Shown here piece by piece: positions 55,709 to 63,961 of a stretch of 64,000 nt of DNA. The notes below the pieces were generated by a model. That model saw only the letters and a list, made by a program, of their open reading frames with translations, searched no databases and was not told where the DNA came from. Within the stretch, counting starts at the first letter, position 1, and each line of letters starts with the position of its first letter. The position numbers and the translations under genes were made by a program. Origin of the DNA: Flavobacterium sp. (GTDB lineage: Bacteria; Bacteroidota; Bacteroidia; Flavobacteriales; Flavobacteriaceae); NCBI GenBank assembly GCA_016718345.1, contig JADKDN010000005.1, positions 185,703 to 249,702 on the forward strand, read 5' to 3'.

Positions 55709-56053
55709 TTAGCGAATGCATTCAATGTGAGACTCTTTGGCAATTATTAATTTTGAGTTATTTACTTCAAAGATTATCTTATCCCAGTTCAAGGTGAAAT
55801 AATTATATAGCTGTTTCAATGAATAATTTCCAAGTTGAAAATAAATAATCTTTGGAGGCTTTTCAGAGACTAACAATCTGTTGAAGAAATCCACATCTTT
55901 GGTTAAAATAATATGGTTATTTTCAATGGCATAATTCCAAATCTCAGAGTCAGACATTTGTAGATTAATATCAGTGACAAAATAAAAATTTGGAGTATTA
56001 AAAAAACTGAAATGTTTGGGTAAGTTTACATCTACTAAAAAAGTGAGCTCCAT
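55709..56053 (-). CDS. DUF5615 (PIN-like) toxin
   Basis: 114 residues: FLVDVNLPKHFSFFNTPNFY, MSDSEIWNYAIENNHIILTK, DVDFFNRLLVSEKPPKIIYF and QLGNYSLKQLYNYF. The acidic pattern (VDVNLP, ILTKDVDF, with Asp, Asp and Glu) matches DUF5615/Mut7-C-type PIN-like nucleases, usually RNases. It is 10 bases downstream of a DUF433 gene on the same strand, which makes a VapBC-like toxin-antitoxin pair. Confidence 0.8.
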   Translation of the reverse strand: MELTFLVDVNLPKHFSFFNTPNFYFVTDINLQMSDSEIWNYAIENNHIILTKDVDFFNRLLVSEKPPKIIYFQLGNYSLKQLYNYFTLNWDKIIFEVNNSKLIIAKESHIECIR

Positions 56054-56063
56054 ATTTAACTAG

Positions 56064-56294
56064 CTAATTGGATGTCATTTTTGGTAGTGGATATGTTTTT
56101 AGTGCAAATGCAATACAAGCCTGTATATCCTCTTTTTCAAGAAAAGAATACGCCTTAAGAATATCGTCAACTGAATCTCCAGCAGAAAGGTATTGTAAAA
56201 TAGTTTCAACGGTTATTCTCATTCCTCTAACAGTTGGTTTCCCGTTACAAACATCAGGAATTATTGTAATTCTATTTAAAAGAGAAGTTTCCAT
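56064..56294 (-). CDS. DUF433 antitoxin
   Basis: 76 residues: SLLNRITIIPDVCNGKPTVR, then GMRITVETILQYLSAGDSVD and DILKAYSFLEKEDIQACIAF. This is the DUF433 winged-helix-like domain with the CxGKPxIRGxRI(T/P)V signature. It is encoded first, as usual for antitoxins, followed by the DUF5615 toxin. It would neutralise the nuclease and probably repress the pair's own promoter. Confidence 0.88.
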   Translation of the reverse strand: METSLLNRITIIPDVCNGKPTVRGMRITVETILQYLSAGDSVDDILKAYSFLEKEDIQACIAFALKTYPLPKMTSN

Positions 56295-56335
56295 AAAATT
56301 CTTTTTTACAAATTTAATGAAATTAATAATGACAA

Positions 56336-57004
56336 TTACAAAAAATACGCCAATCCAATTCCTAAAATAATCATGGAAACCTTAGCGATATTGAATTTAT
56401 GACCTTCACTGCTTTCAAAAATGATGGTGGAGGATATGTGAAACAAAATCCCAATTACAACCGCAGTAATCTCGGTGTAATACTCATTCAGCACTTGAAG
56501 ATAATTGGCTAGTAGTGTTCCAAGTGGCGTCATAATAGCAAAAACTAGCATGAAAAAGAAAATGGCTTTTTTGTTTAAATGCGAATTGATAAAGAAAGTA
56601 GTCAAAATAATAGCAATGGGCAAATGATGTACGGCGATTCCCAATGCCAGTCCTTTGTGATGACTCACAGGAAGCCCTTCTAAAAGTGCATGAATACAAA
56701 GACTGATGAATAAAAGCCAAGGAATATGCGTCATAGTTTCATGTCCGTGTACATGACCGTGTTCGGCACCTTTTGAGAAAAACTCTAAGATAATTTGAAA
56801 TAGAATCCCCAACATAATGAATATCCCAATAGTAGTATTGTGGCTTTCATATACTTCAGGTAATAAATGAATCACGGTTAACGACAATAGGAAAGAACCA
56901 CTAAAAGCCAACAGCAATTTTAGATTACTTTTCTTTTTAGGTTTCAGAATCAAAGCAATTCCATAGCCAAGTAATACCGAAAGTAGAGGTAAAATATAGT
57001 TCAT
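56336..57004 (-). CDS. ZIP family metal transporter
   Basis: 222 residues with eight helices. A His-rich loop GHVHGHETMTH (about 86-96), then LCIHALLEGLPVSHHKGLAL (HxxxEGxP) and GIAVHHLPIAIILTTFF (HxxP), which form the binuclear metal site. The protein probably imports Zn2+ or another divalent metal across the inner membrane. Its ATG shares its last base with the preceding methyltransferase stop, so translation is coupled. Confidence 0.85.
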   Translation of the reverse strand: MNYILPLLSVLLGYGIALILKPKKKSNLKLLLAFSGSFLLSLTVIHLLPEVYESHNTTIGIFIMLGILFQIILEFFSKGAEHGHVHGHETMTHIPWLLFISLCIHALLEGLPVSHHKGLALGIAVHHLPIAIILTTFFINSHLNKKAIFFFMLVFAIMTPLGTLLANYLQVLNEYYTEITAVVIGILFHISSTIIFESSEGHKFNIAKVSMIILGIGLAYFL

Positions 57005-57768
57005 TATTTGAAAAATAGAATTAGGCGTTCGCTTTCGGTTTTGTGGAATTTTTTCAATTTATAATCGCCAAAAACTTCTAAAAGATAAATTCCAGCCTCA
57101 GCCATCAATGCTTCAAAATCGGGTAGGGTCAAGGCACGCACTTTTTCAACAAAATGATAGTGCTCTCCTTTATCTTCAAAATCAATTTCTTTGAAAATAT
57201 GATTGTCAATGTAATAGCGTTTGATGTGAAAATCAATTCCATCGATTGTTTTTGTTTCTTCGGGAACCAAATTGGCAATAACCTGATTCACATTCATAAA
57301 ATCGATAACTCCAAAGCCATAATCTGAAAGACTTGCTTTCATGGCTTTCAATGTTTTTAAATTATCGTCATCATTTTCGAAATAGCCAAAACTGGTAAAC
57401 AAATTGAAGATGGCATCAAACTTTTCTTCAAAGGGTTCTCTCATATCATGCACCTGAAAATGTAGAGTTTCATTACTGTTTTTGCTAGCAATAGCAATAC
57501 TGTTTTCAGATAAATCAGCACCAACAACATCAAAACCCAATTGATTCAAATAGATAGAATGTCTGCCTTTACCACAAGCCAAATCAAGAACTTTAGCTTT
57601 CTCTGGAAGATTCAAATAATGGGTTAGATTATCCATGAAAATTTGAGCTTCACGATAGTTTCTGTCTTTGTATAGGATGTGATAATAGGGCGTATCAAAC
57701 CAAGAAGCGAACCAGTTTTCAGATTTGGGATTTGGGATTTGGGAATTAGGATTTTCTATTTTTGACAT
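57004..57768 (-). CDS. Class I SAM-dependent methyltransferase
   Basis: 254 residues. SAM motif I VLDLACGKGRHSIYLNQLGF, motif II FDVVGADLSENSIAIASKNS, motif IV FDAIFNLFTSFGYFENDDDN. UbiE/Tam-like overall; the acceptor is unknown. A PNPKSENW-like segment and TPYYHILYKDRNYREAQIFM at the N-terminus are typical of the Bacteroidota group. It is overlapped with the ZIP transporter by one base. Confidence 0.82.
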   Translation of the reverse strand: MSKIENPNSQIPNPKSENWFASWFDTPYYHILYKDRNYREAQIFMDNLTHYLNLPEKAKVLDLACGKGRHSIYLNQLGFDVVGADLSENSIAIASKNSNETLHFQVHDMREPFEEKFDAIFNLFTSFGYFENDDDNLKTLKAMKASLSDYGFGVIDFMNVNQVIANLVPEETKTIDGIDFHIKRYYIDNHIFKEIDFEDKGEHYHFVEKVRALTLPDFEALMAEAGIYLLEVFGDYKLKKFHKTESERLILFFK

Positions 57769-57796
57769 TAATTCTTTTACATTAATTCTGAACGTG

Positions 57797-57815
57797 CAAA
57801 TTTAATGTATTTTTG
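57797..57815. promoter_or_regulatory. Divergent pair of -7 boxes
   Basis: Minus strand: TAAATTTG (57804-57797), with a TTG about 23 bases upstream, serving the methyltransferase/ZIP pair. Plus strand: TATTTTTG (57808-57815), 89 bases ahead of the THUMP methyltransferase. Both match TAnnTTTG exactly and are only three bases apart, so polymerase binding at one should block the other. Confidence 0.4.
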
Positions 57816-57903
57816 CGTAATTAATTTCAAGATTGATATTAGATTGACTTGAATTTCTTTTAATTTTTGCAATTGAGTATTGCAGTTGACATTGATAGTG
57901 TAG

Positions 57904-59073
57904 ATGGAAAATTTTAAAATGATTGCCAAGACCTTTTTTGGTTTTGAAGAGATACTTGCCAAAGAGTTGCAAACACTTGGCGCACAAAATGTAGAACAAG
58001 GAGTGCGAATGGTCAGTTTTATGGGAGACAAAGGATTTATGTATAAAGCCAATTTGTCTTTGCGTACCGCTTTGAAAATTTTGAAACCCATTTACTTTTT
58101 TAAGGCTAACAATGAACAGGCTTTATACAAAGGAATTTTGGGTGTGAATTGGTCTAAGTATATCAATGCCAATCAAACCTTTGTCATAGATACTACGGTA
58201 CACTCAGAGTATTTCAATCATTCTGAATTTGTTTCGCAAAAGTGTAAAGATGCTATTGTAGACCAATTTCGGGAACGAACAGGTTCAAGACCAAGTATTG
58301 ACAAAGCGTATCCTGATTTGCGAATCAATATTCACATTGATAAAGACCAAGTGTCCGTTGCATTAGACACTTCGGGGAATTCTCTAAATCAAAGAGGATA
58401 TCGCACGGCTACCAACATAGCTCCAATAAATGAAGTTTTGGCAGCAGGAATTTTATTGCTTTCTGGCTGGGAAGGACAAGCGCATTTTCTAGACCCTATG
58501 TGTGGTAGCGGAACTTTTCTTGCTGAAGCTGCCATGATTGCCTGTAACATTCCCGCAAATATCAATCGAAGAGAGTTTGCTTTTGAAAAATGGAACGACT
58601 GGGACAATGAGTTGTTTGACCAAATTATGAATAGCTTATTGAAAAAAGTAACAGAATTTCGTTATTCAATAAAAGGATATGATAAGGCCCCAAGTGCCAT
58701 TGCAAAGGCTAAAGCCAATATAAAAAATGCTAACTTAGAAGAATACATCACCATTGAAGAGCGAAACTTTTTTGATACTGAAAAAGAATCAGAAGGGAAG
58801 TTGCACATCGTTTTTAATCCGCCTTATGATGAACGTTTGGACATACACATGGAAGAATTTTATAAAAACATTGGCGATACATTAAAGAAAAACTATCCTG
58901 GAACAGATGCTTGGTTCATCACCGCTAATCTTGAAGCTTTGAAATTTGTTGGGTTAAAACCTTCCAGAAAAATTAAACTTTTTAACGGAAGTTTAGAAGC
59001 TAGATTGGTAAAATATGAGATGTATGAGGGAAGTAAGAGAACGAAGTTCAATCCAACATCGTCTGCAAGTTAA
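57904..59073 (+). CDS. THUMP-domain class I SAM-dependent RNA methyltransferase (RlmL-like)
   Basis: 389 residues. The N-terminal ferredoxin-like and THUMP region shows FFGFEEILAKELQTLGAQNV and LSLRTALKILKPIYFFKANN. The Rossmann methyltransferase has SGWEGQAHFLDPMCGSGTFL (motif I), AEAAMIACNIPANINRREFA, YDKAPSAIAKAKANIKNANL and the catalytic motif IV VFNPPYDERLDIH (NPPY). It matches the RlmL half of RlmKL, which makes m2G2445 in 23S rRNA. It is followed by a small membrane protein gene after 17 bases. Confidence 0.88.
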   Translation: MENFKMIAKTFFGFEEILAKELQTLGAQNVEQGVRMVSFMGDKGFMYKANLSLRTALKILKPIYFFKANNEQALYKGILGVNWSKYINANQTFVIDTTVHSEYFNHSEFVSQKCKDAIVDQFRERTGSRPSIDKAYPDLRINIHIDKDQVSVALDTSGNSLNQRGYRTATNIAPINEVLAAGILLLSGWEGQAHFLDPMCGSGTFLAEAAMIACNIPANINRREFAFEKWNDWDNELFDQIMNSLLKKVTEFRYSIKGYDKAPSAIAKAKANIKNANLEEYITIEERNFFDTEKESEGKLHIVFNPPYDERLDIHMEEFYKNIGDTLKKNYPGTDAWFITANLEALKFVGLKPSRKIKLFNGSLEARLVKYEMYEGSKRTKFNPTSSAS

Positions 59074-59090
59074 TAATAACACAAAAAATC

Positions 59091-59326
59091 ATGACTAAAT
59101 TACAACTACGCGCTTTTCTATTCAATCTGCTTTCATTTGTTGTTTTGTTTGTAGGTTTCCGCATTCTGATAGAAAAATATACTACTCTAACTGGAATATG
59201 GATTTCACTGACCCTTTTGTGATAGGAACAATTTTAGCACCAAAATTCCAAGCAGTAAAAACCAAAGACGGAGAAAAACTCTTCATGAAATGGTTGTTTA
59301 TAAAAGGAATTAGAGAGATAGAATAA
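59091..59326 (+). CDS. Small membrane protein (one-base frameshift near 59211)
   Basis: About 78 residues: MTKLQLRAFLFNLLSFVVLF, VGFRILIEKYTTLTGIWISL, then, in the next frame, FVIGTILAPKFQAVKTKDGE, KLFMKWLFIKGIREIE. Two membrane helices and a basic cytoplasmic tail. At TCACTGACCCTTTTGTG (about 59202-59218) one base is missing; with it the reading is continuous. No known family. It follows the RNA methyltransferase gene and may be cotranscribed. Confidence 0.6.
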
Positions 59327-59333
59327 TAAGTAA

Positions 59334-60080
59334 CTATTTCTTCTTAACGTCTTTTTTTACTAAAGTAGTTTCCACTTTTTTCTTGTAAAGAGGTAAAAAA
59401 TAAGAAATGGTATAATTAAAACCGGCACCAAAATTCCCATCATAGGTTCTATTGAAACCCGGAATATAGAGGTTGTCAAAACCAGTTGGTTTTTGATTTG
59501 AAATGAGGTGATTGGCTCTAAAACTAAATCCTACATAAAAGTTGTTCACTACTTTGGCATTAATACCTACTACAACTTCAGCCCATTGCGCAGACAGTCC
59601 ACTATATTTTTCTCCAGATTGAATAGCTGGGGTATCAGGGAAATACGGGTTAGCATTGTAAATTTTATAACTATTCAAAGTTTGGTTAAAGGTACTTACA
59701 CCATATCGCAATCCGATATAAATAAGGTTTTCCATATCCAACCAGTTATCGTAAATATTGTAATTAAAACCCACTTTAAAATAACTTCCCTTGGTAGTAA
59801 AATTCAATTGATCTTCATCTACAGTTTTATTTTCATTGCCTAATTCTGCCGCCAAATAATACTTTTTTGTCAAACGATAATCGCCTACAATTTCTAGCCC
59901 TTTGTAATCGTCCTCATAAAAACTTCGAGCAATTTTAGATAGGTCAACACCAAGGCGCAATCCATACCGATTGGTTTTTGAGGGGATACTATCTGTTTTT
60001 TTTACTTGTGCTTGTATCAAAAATGACAATAACACAAAGTAAATACTAAAAATATATTTTAAGGTGTGTTTCATTTTCAT
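59334..60080 (-). CDS. DUF6048 family outer membrane beta-barrel protein
   Basis: 248 residues. Signal peptide MKMKHTLKYIFSIYFVLLSF (to LIQAQ). About ten beta strands follow: NRYGLRLGVDLSKIARSFYE, GLEIVGDYRLTKKYYLAAEL, GSYFKVGFNYNIYDNWLDME, LIYIGLRYGVSTFNQ and VVGINAKVVNNFYVGFSFRA. A conserved DUF6048 family member usually found with DUF6452 and rlmD in Flavobacteria, as here. It overlaps the DUF6452 gene by 35 bases. Role unknown. Confidence 0.85.
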   Translation of the reverse strand: MKMKHTLKYIFSIYFVLLSFLIQAQVKKTDSIPSKTNRYGLRLGVDLSKIARSFYEDDYKGLEIVGDYRLTKKYYLAAELGNENKTVDEDQLNFTTKGSYFKVGFNYNIYDNWLDMENLIYIGLRYGVSTFNQTLNSYKIYNANPYFPDTPAIQSGEKYSGLSAQWAEVVVGINAKVVNNFYVGFSFRANHLISNQKPTGFDNLYIPGFNRTYDGNFGAGFNYTISYFLPLYKKKVETTLVKKDVKKK

Positions 60081-60569
60081 TTTCGATGTTATACTTTTCT
60101 ACAGTAAGGAATTTAATCCAATTGCCAGCTCTTGCTTCTGGGTCATTGTTTAAAACATAAGGATTTGGCAATGCACTATCATTATTGAGGTCAAATACCG
60201 TTTTGTAACCACAAGCTCGGGAAACATAAACCGTTTTTCGGGAATAATTAAATTCCAAGACATCGGTAAAAATCAGTGCTGGATTGCTGTTTTTTGAATT
60301 TAAAACAAAAGTAAATTTGGTAGAATCTTCAGTCAATTGTAACGGAACTTGAATCTTATTCTCGGATGGAAATAGAATTCCTTCGCTCATTCCTTCGCCG
60401 ACAATCGCTAAATCGGTTACATTTTTAGTTTTTGTTGGGTCTTCAATGTTGTAAAATCAATAATCAATCGAGGCGTAGTTGGCGTATTTGGATCGCAAAT
60501 ATCATCTTTCTCACAACCAGAAAATAATTGGACAGAAACAACGAGAAGCAGTACAAGTATTTTTTTCAT
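60046..60569 (-). CDS. DUF6452 family lipoprotein (one-base frameshift near 60444)
   Basis: About 174 residues. Lipoprotein signal MKKILVLLLVVSVQLFSGC, then EKDDICDPNTPTTPRLIIDF. After the break: MSEGILFPSENKIQVPLQLT, FTFVLNSKNSNPALIFTDVL, EFNYSRKTVYVSRACGYKTV and FDLNNDSALPNPYVLN. At minus-strand GATTTTACAACATTG (about 60437-60451) one more T gives IIDFYNIEDPTKTKNVTDLA. The mid-protein ValSerArgAlaCysGlyTyr segment is typical of DUF6452. It lies between rlmD and DUF6048 in a conserved block. Confidence 0.85.
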
Positions 60570-60574
60570 AAAAT

Positions 60575-61999
60575 CTAAAAGACTATTTTCTTTTTTTCCA
60601 AAAGTACAACATTTTCCACATGATGTGTTTGCGGAAACATATCCACTGGTCGCACTCGTGTAACTTTGTATTTTTCATCTATTAGGGCTAAATCTCTGGC
60701 TTGTGTTGCCGAGTTACAACTAACATAAACTATTTTTTCGGGAGCAATTTTCAGGATTTGGTCTACAACATCCTTGTGCATTCCGTCTCGCGGAGGATCG
60801 GTAATAATAACATCAGGTTGCCCGTGTTGTGCGATGAAATGTTCATTGAACACCACTTTCATATCTCCAACATAGAATTCACAATTGGTTATTTCATTGC
60901 GTTTAGCATTGGCTTTAGCATCAAGAATAGCCTCAGGAACATTTTCCACACCAATTACTTTTTTCGCTTTTTTGGATACAAATTGGGCAATGGTTCCCGT
61001 TCCAGTATACAAATCATAGACAGTTTCGTTTCCAGTAAGACCAGCAAATTCTCTGGTTATTTTGTACAATTCATAGGCTTGATCCGAATTGGTTTGGTAA
61101 AAAGACTTGGCATTAATGCTAAATTGTAAACCTTCCATTTCTTCAAGAATGTATTCTCGACCTTTAAATAATTCTATCTTTTGGTCGTAAATCGTATCAT
61201 TGGGTTTTCCGTTAATCACGTATTGCAGTGAAGTAATTTCAGGAAAGCGATTCGCTAGAAAATTCAATAGCAATTCTCTTTTGGCTTTGTCTTCTTTAAA
61301 AAACTGAATCAAAACCATAATTTCACCCGTAGAAGCGGTACGAATCATCAAAGTTCTTAGCAAACCTTCATGCAATCTTGGATTGAAAAATTCCAAATTA
61401 TGCTCATTGGCAAAAGCTCCAATCTCATTTCGAATAGCGTTTGATGGGTCTTCTTGCAAATGACATTTGGTTATATCCAATATCTTATCCCACATTTTAG
61501 GAATGTGAAACCCTAGCGCATTTCGGTTGCTCAAATCTTCGGTGCTGTCAATTTCCTTTTCGGTAAGCCAGCGCGCATTAGAGAAACCAAATTCCATTTT
61601 GTTTCTATAAAAGAACTGTTTTTCAGAACCTAAAATAGGCTCGAACTCCGGAAGTTCAACTTTCCCGATGCGTTGCAAATGATTTTGTACTTCATTTTGT
61701 TTGTAGTACAGCTGCTGACTGTATTTCATGTTTTGCCATTTACAGCCTCCACAAACACCAAAATGTTCGCAAATAGGATCGATTCGATGTTCTGAAAATT
61801 CATGAAAACGAATTGCTTTACCTTCATAGTAAGCTTTACGCTTTTTAAACGTTTGCACATCCACTACATCGCCAGGAACCACATTAGGAATGAAGATTAC
61901 TTTTCCGTCAGGTGCTTTTGCTACTGAAACTCCTTTTGCTCCTGCATCAAGGACTTTGATATGATCAAAAACAATTTTGTCTGTATTTTTCTTTGCCAT
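60575..61999 (-). CDS. rlmD: 23S rRNA (uracil-1939-C5)-methyltransferase RlmD
   Basis: 474 residues. An N-terminal TRAM domain (AKGVSVAKAPDGKVIFIPNV), an iron-sulphur cysteine cluster DPICEHFGVCGGCKWQNMKY with CHLQ downstream, then the SAM domain ETVYDLYTGTGTIAQFVSKK, and motifs DVIITDPPRDGMHKDVVDQI and EKIVYVSCNSATQARDL (the catalytic Cys). It makes m5U1939 in 23S rRNA. Its minus-strand -7 box TATTTTTG (62004-62011) lies five bases before the ATG, again giving an almost leaderless transcript. The DUF6452 and DUF6048 genes follow on the same strand. Confidence 0.93.
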   Translation of the reverse strand: MAKKNTDKIVFDHIKVLDAGAKGVSVAKAPDGKVIFIPNVVPGDVVDVQTFKKRKAYYEGKAIRFHEFSEHRIDPICEHFGVCGGCKWQNMKYSQQLYYKQNEVQNHLQRIGKVELPEFEPILGSEKQFFYRNKMEFGFSNARWLTEKEIDSTEDLSNRNALGFHIPKMWDKILDITKCHLQEDPSNAIRNEIGAFANEHNLEFFNPRLHEGLLRTLMIRTASTGEIMVLIQFFKEDKAKRELLLNFLANRFPEITSLQYVINGKPNDTIYDQKIELFKGREYILEEMEGLQFSINAKSFYQTNSDQAYELYKITREFAGLTGNETVYDLYTGTGTIAQFVSKKAKKVIGVENVPEAILDAKANAKRNEITNCEFYVGDMKVVFNEHFIAQHGQPDVIITDPPRDGMHKDVVDQILKIAPEKIVYVSCNSATQARDLALIDEKYKVTRVRPVDMFPQTHHVENVVLLEKKKIVF

Positions 62000-62003
62000 G
62001 GCG

Positions 62004-62011
62004 CAAAAATA
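62004..62011 (-). promoter_or_regulatory. -7 box ahead of rlmD
   Basis: Minus-strand TATTTTTG matches TAnnTTTG exactly; only four bases separate it from the ATG codon. A TTG lies about 24 bases upstream, a slightly long spacing. Confidence 0.45.
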
Positions 62012-62160
62012 AGGCTTTGGATGGTTTTATAAATTCAAAAGATAAATTATTTATAAAAATAGTTTAGTTGTTAGTACAATAACCGCTAAAATTAGTGTCG
62101 TAAATTTAGAATTTAAATTTTAACTTACTTACATTTACAAAAACAACAAAGTAAGGTTTT

Positions 62161-63215
62161 ATGAATTTATATCGTAAATTGTCCAAAGTTAGTTTTCTAT
62201 CTACTAGTTATGCTTACAAATTTCTTTTGTTGCTTTTATAGGAATTCACATTCCATTGATTGGTTTGCTATTTATTATTTTGTTTGGAAAACAAGCTACG
62301 TTTTCATCCATTTCAGTGGCACTATTTACTTTGTTTTTGACTTTATTGGCTACGGGAATTACCTTATATGTTTTAAAAAAATTAATCAAACCCATTGAGC
62401 TTGCGTCTAAAGCTCTAGATAATTATAGAAATAGTAGAACGGTAATTAAATTGCCAATAGGTTATAAGGATGAAGCCGGTTTGCTTTTGACCAATATTCA
62501 TAAAACAATTGTCGAAAATGAAAAATACATTAGCGACAAACAGGATTTGGTTTATTTACTGTCACATGATTTGAGAACTTTTGCAGGAAATTCACAAACG
62601 TTATCTCAATTTATTTTAGAAGAAAAACCTTCAGAAACGGTCAAAGAATATGCTTCTTTGATCTATCAATCTACAACTCAACAGTTTGAATTTATCGAGA
62701 CTTTTATCAACTTGATTAAAGATGAAGAAGAAATTTCAAAAGAACAACAACTCAAAAACATTCAACTGGCACCTATTTTTGATGTAGTTGGCAAACAAGT
62801 TTCACAAAAATTAAACTTAAAAAACATCCAACTCAAAACAGACATTCAAATAACTGAAGCGAAAATCCGAATTGATGAAGAACTTTTGATTCGCGTTGTG
62901 GTGAATTTGATTGATAACGCCATTAAATTTTCATTTCCCCAAAGCGAAATACAAGTCCGAGCTTACTCTGCAAATAAAAAGCTACTTGTAGTTGTTTCAG
63001 ATGCTGGAGTGGGTTTTAATCCTGAGTATAAAGAGGAGATTTTTAAAAAATTCACCAACAGAAGTAAACCGGGAACTGCCAACGAACCATCCACAGGAAT
63101 TGGATTGTATCTCTGTAAACGAATCGTTGAAAAATACAATGGAAACTTATTGGCATCAAGTGAAGGAGCCAACAAAGGAGCAACATTTTCTATAGTTTTT
63201 GAATTGGCGGGATAG
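62161..63215 (+). CDS. Sensor histidine kinase (one-base frameshift near 62225)
   Basis: About 351 residues with repair. Start MNLYRKLSKVSFLSTSYAYK; two membrane helices (HIPLIGLLFIILFG and SVALFTLFLTLLATGITLYV) and a HAMP-like linker LKKLIKPIELASKALDNYRN. HisKA: QDLVYLLSHDLRTFAGNSQT (His about 137). HATPase: VNLIDNAIKFSFPQSE (N box), VSDAGVGFNPEYKEEIF (G1) and STGIGLYLCKRIVEKYNG (G2). The break is at AAATTTCTTTTGTTGC (about 62218-62233), where one more T gives KFLFVAFIGIHIP. No response regulator gene is adjacent, so this is an orphan kinase. The signal is unknown. Confidence 0.85.
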
Positions 63216-63562
63216 AGTATTTAGTTTTTTATACCAGCATTTATACGACTTAAGCCGATTACTATTGAGTTTCCTCATGCTACAATTAAGTTCCCTTCCA
63301 TTACTGTTGAGCTTCCGTATATTACTATTGAATTTTCTTGTAATGCTTCGGAGTTTCCTATGCTTCGTTCTTCTTCCGTAGATTACTTTGGAATTTCCGC
63401 CTATTACTATTTGATTTCGGATTGTTACTTTAGGGTTTTGGACGGTTATTATGTTTTTTTGGTAGGGTTGGGATTATGTTTGATAGGGTTTTATAATTGA
63501 GTAACGTTTTTTTACTTCCCAAAGTTGCAGTCTGATAACTGTCAGCTATTATAGTACACTAC
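63216..63562. repeat. Degenerate 21-bp tandem repeat region
   Basis: About 350 bases between the kinase and the FKBP gene. From about 63251 to 63452 a unit of about 21-22 bases recurs in degenerate form around the core ATTACTATTGAGTTTCC; for example near 63257, 63279, 63299, 63320, 63381 and 63402. In one plus frame it translates as a ~7-residue pattern (ITIEFP, ATIKFP, SITVELP, YITIEFS), but the frame has no start. The rest, 63453-63562, is AT-rich without a gene. Confidence 0.7.
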
Positions 63563-63961
63563 TTATTTCCTTTCAATTCTGTCTAATTTCATTTTGATTA
63601 CTAATGTAGAATCTGGTGACACATTGCTAGGATAGCCTTTCCGCTTCACTAAATAATGTGGCGCAATGAGTACTCGAACTTCTCCAACTTGCATTCCTCT
63701 TAATCCCTCGTCGACTGCTTCCGTGGCTTGATTTCCACCAATTAAGACCTTTACAGCTGAAGTAGAATTATAATTGGAATACAAAACAGTACCATTTCTA
63801 TAACTTGTCGTTTCGAATATAAAAACTTCATCGCCAGCTTTTGCTTTTATTCCAGTTCCTTTTTCCAATATGCGATACTGTAAGCCAGATTTTGTTGCAA
63901 CAATTTTATTGGAGCAGCTTGTAAATAAAATGATGAGAAAGATTGTAGTTATTAATTTCAT
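63563..63961 (-). CDS. FKBP-type peptidyl-prolyl cis-trans isomerase lipoprotein
   Basis: 132 residues. Signal peptide with lipobox LIILFTSC (Cys about 16). The FKBP core reads LQYRILEKGTGIKAKAGDEV, IFETTSYRNGTVLYSNYNST, VLIGGNQATEAVDEGLRGMQ, VGEVRVLIAPHYLVKRKGYP and VSPDSTLVIKMKLDRIE. The typical aromatic-pocket residues are partly kept (Phe of FEF region as FET, VGEVRVLIAP). The protein would sit at a membrane facing the periplasm and help fold exported proteins. Monocistronic; the window ends just upstream of its start. Confidence 0.88.
   Translation of the reverse strand: MKLITTIFLIILFTSCSNKIVATKSGLQYRILEKGTGIKAKAGDEVFIFETTSYRNGTVLYSNYNSTSAVKVLIGGNQATEAVDEGLRGMQVGEVRVLIAPHYLVKRKGYPSNVSPDSTLVIKMKLDRIERK

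Noticed and set aside
63251..63452. Possible CRISPR array
   Set aside because: Units are degenerate and abut each other; there are no unique spacers of constant length and no cas genes in the window.
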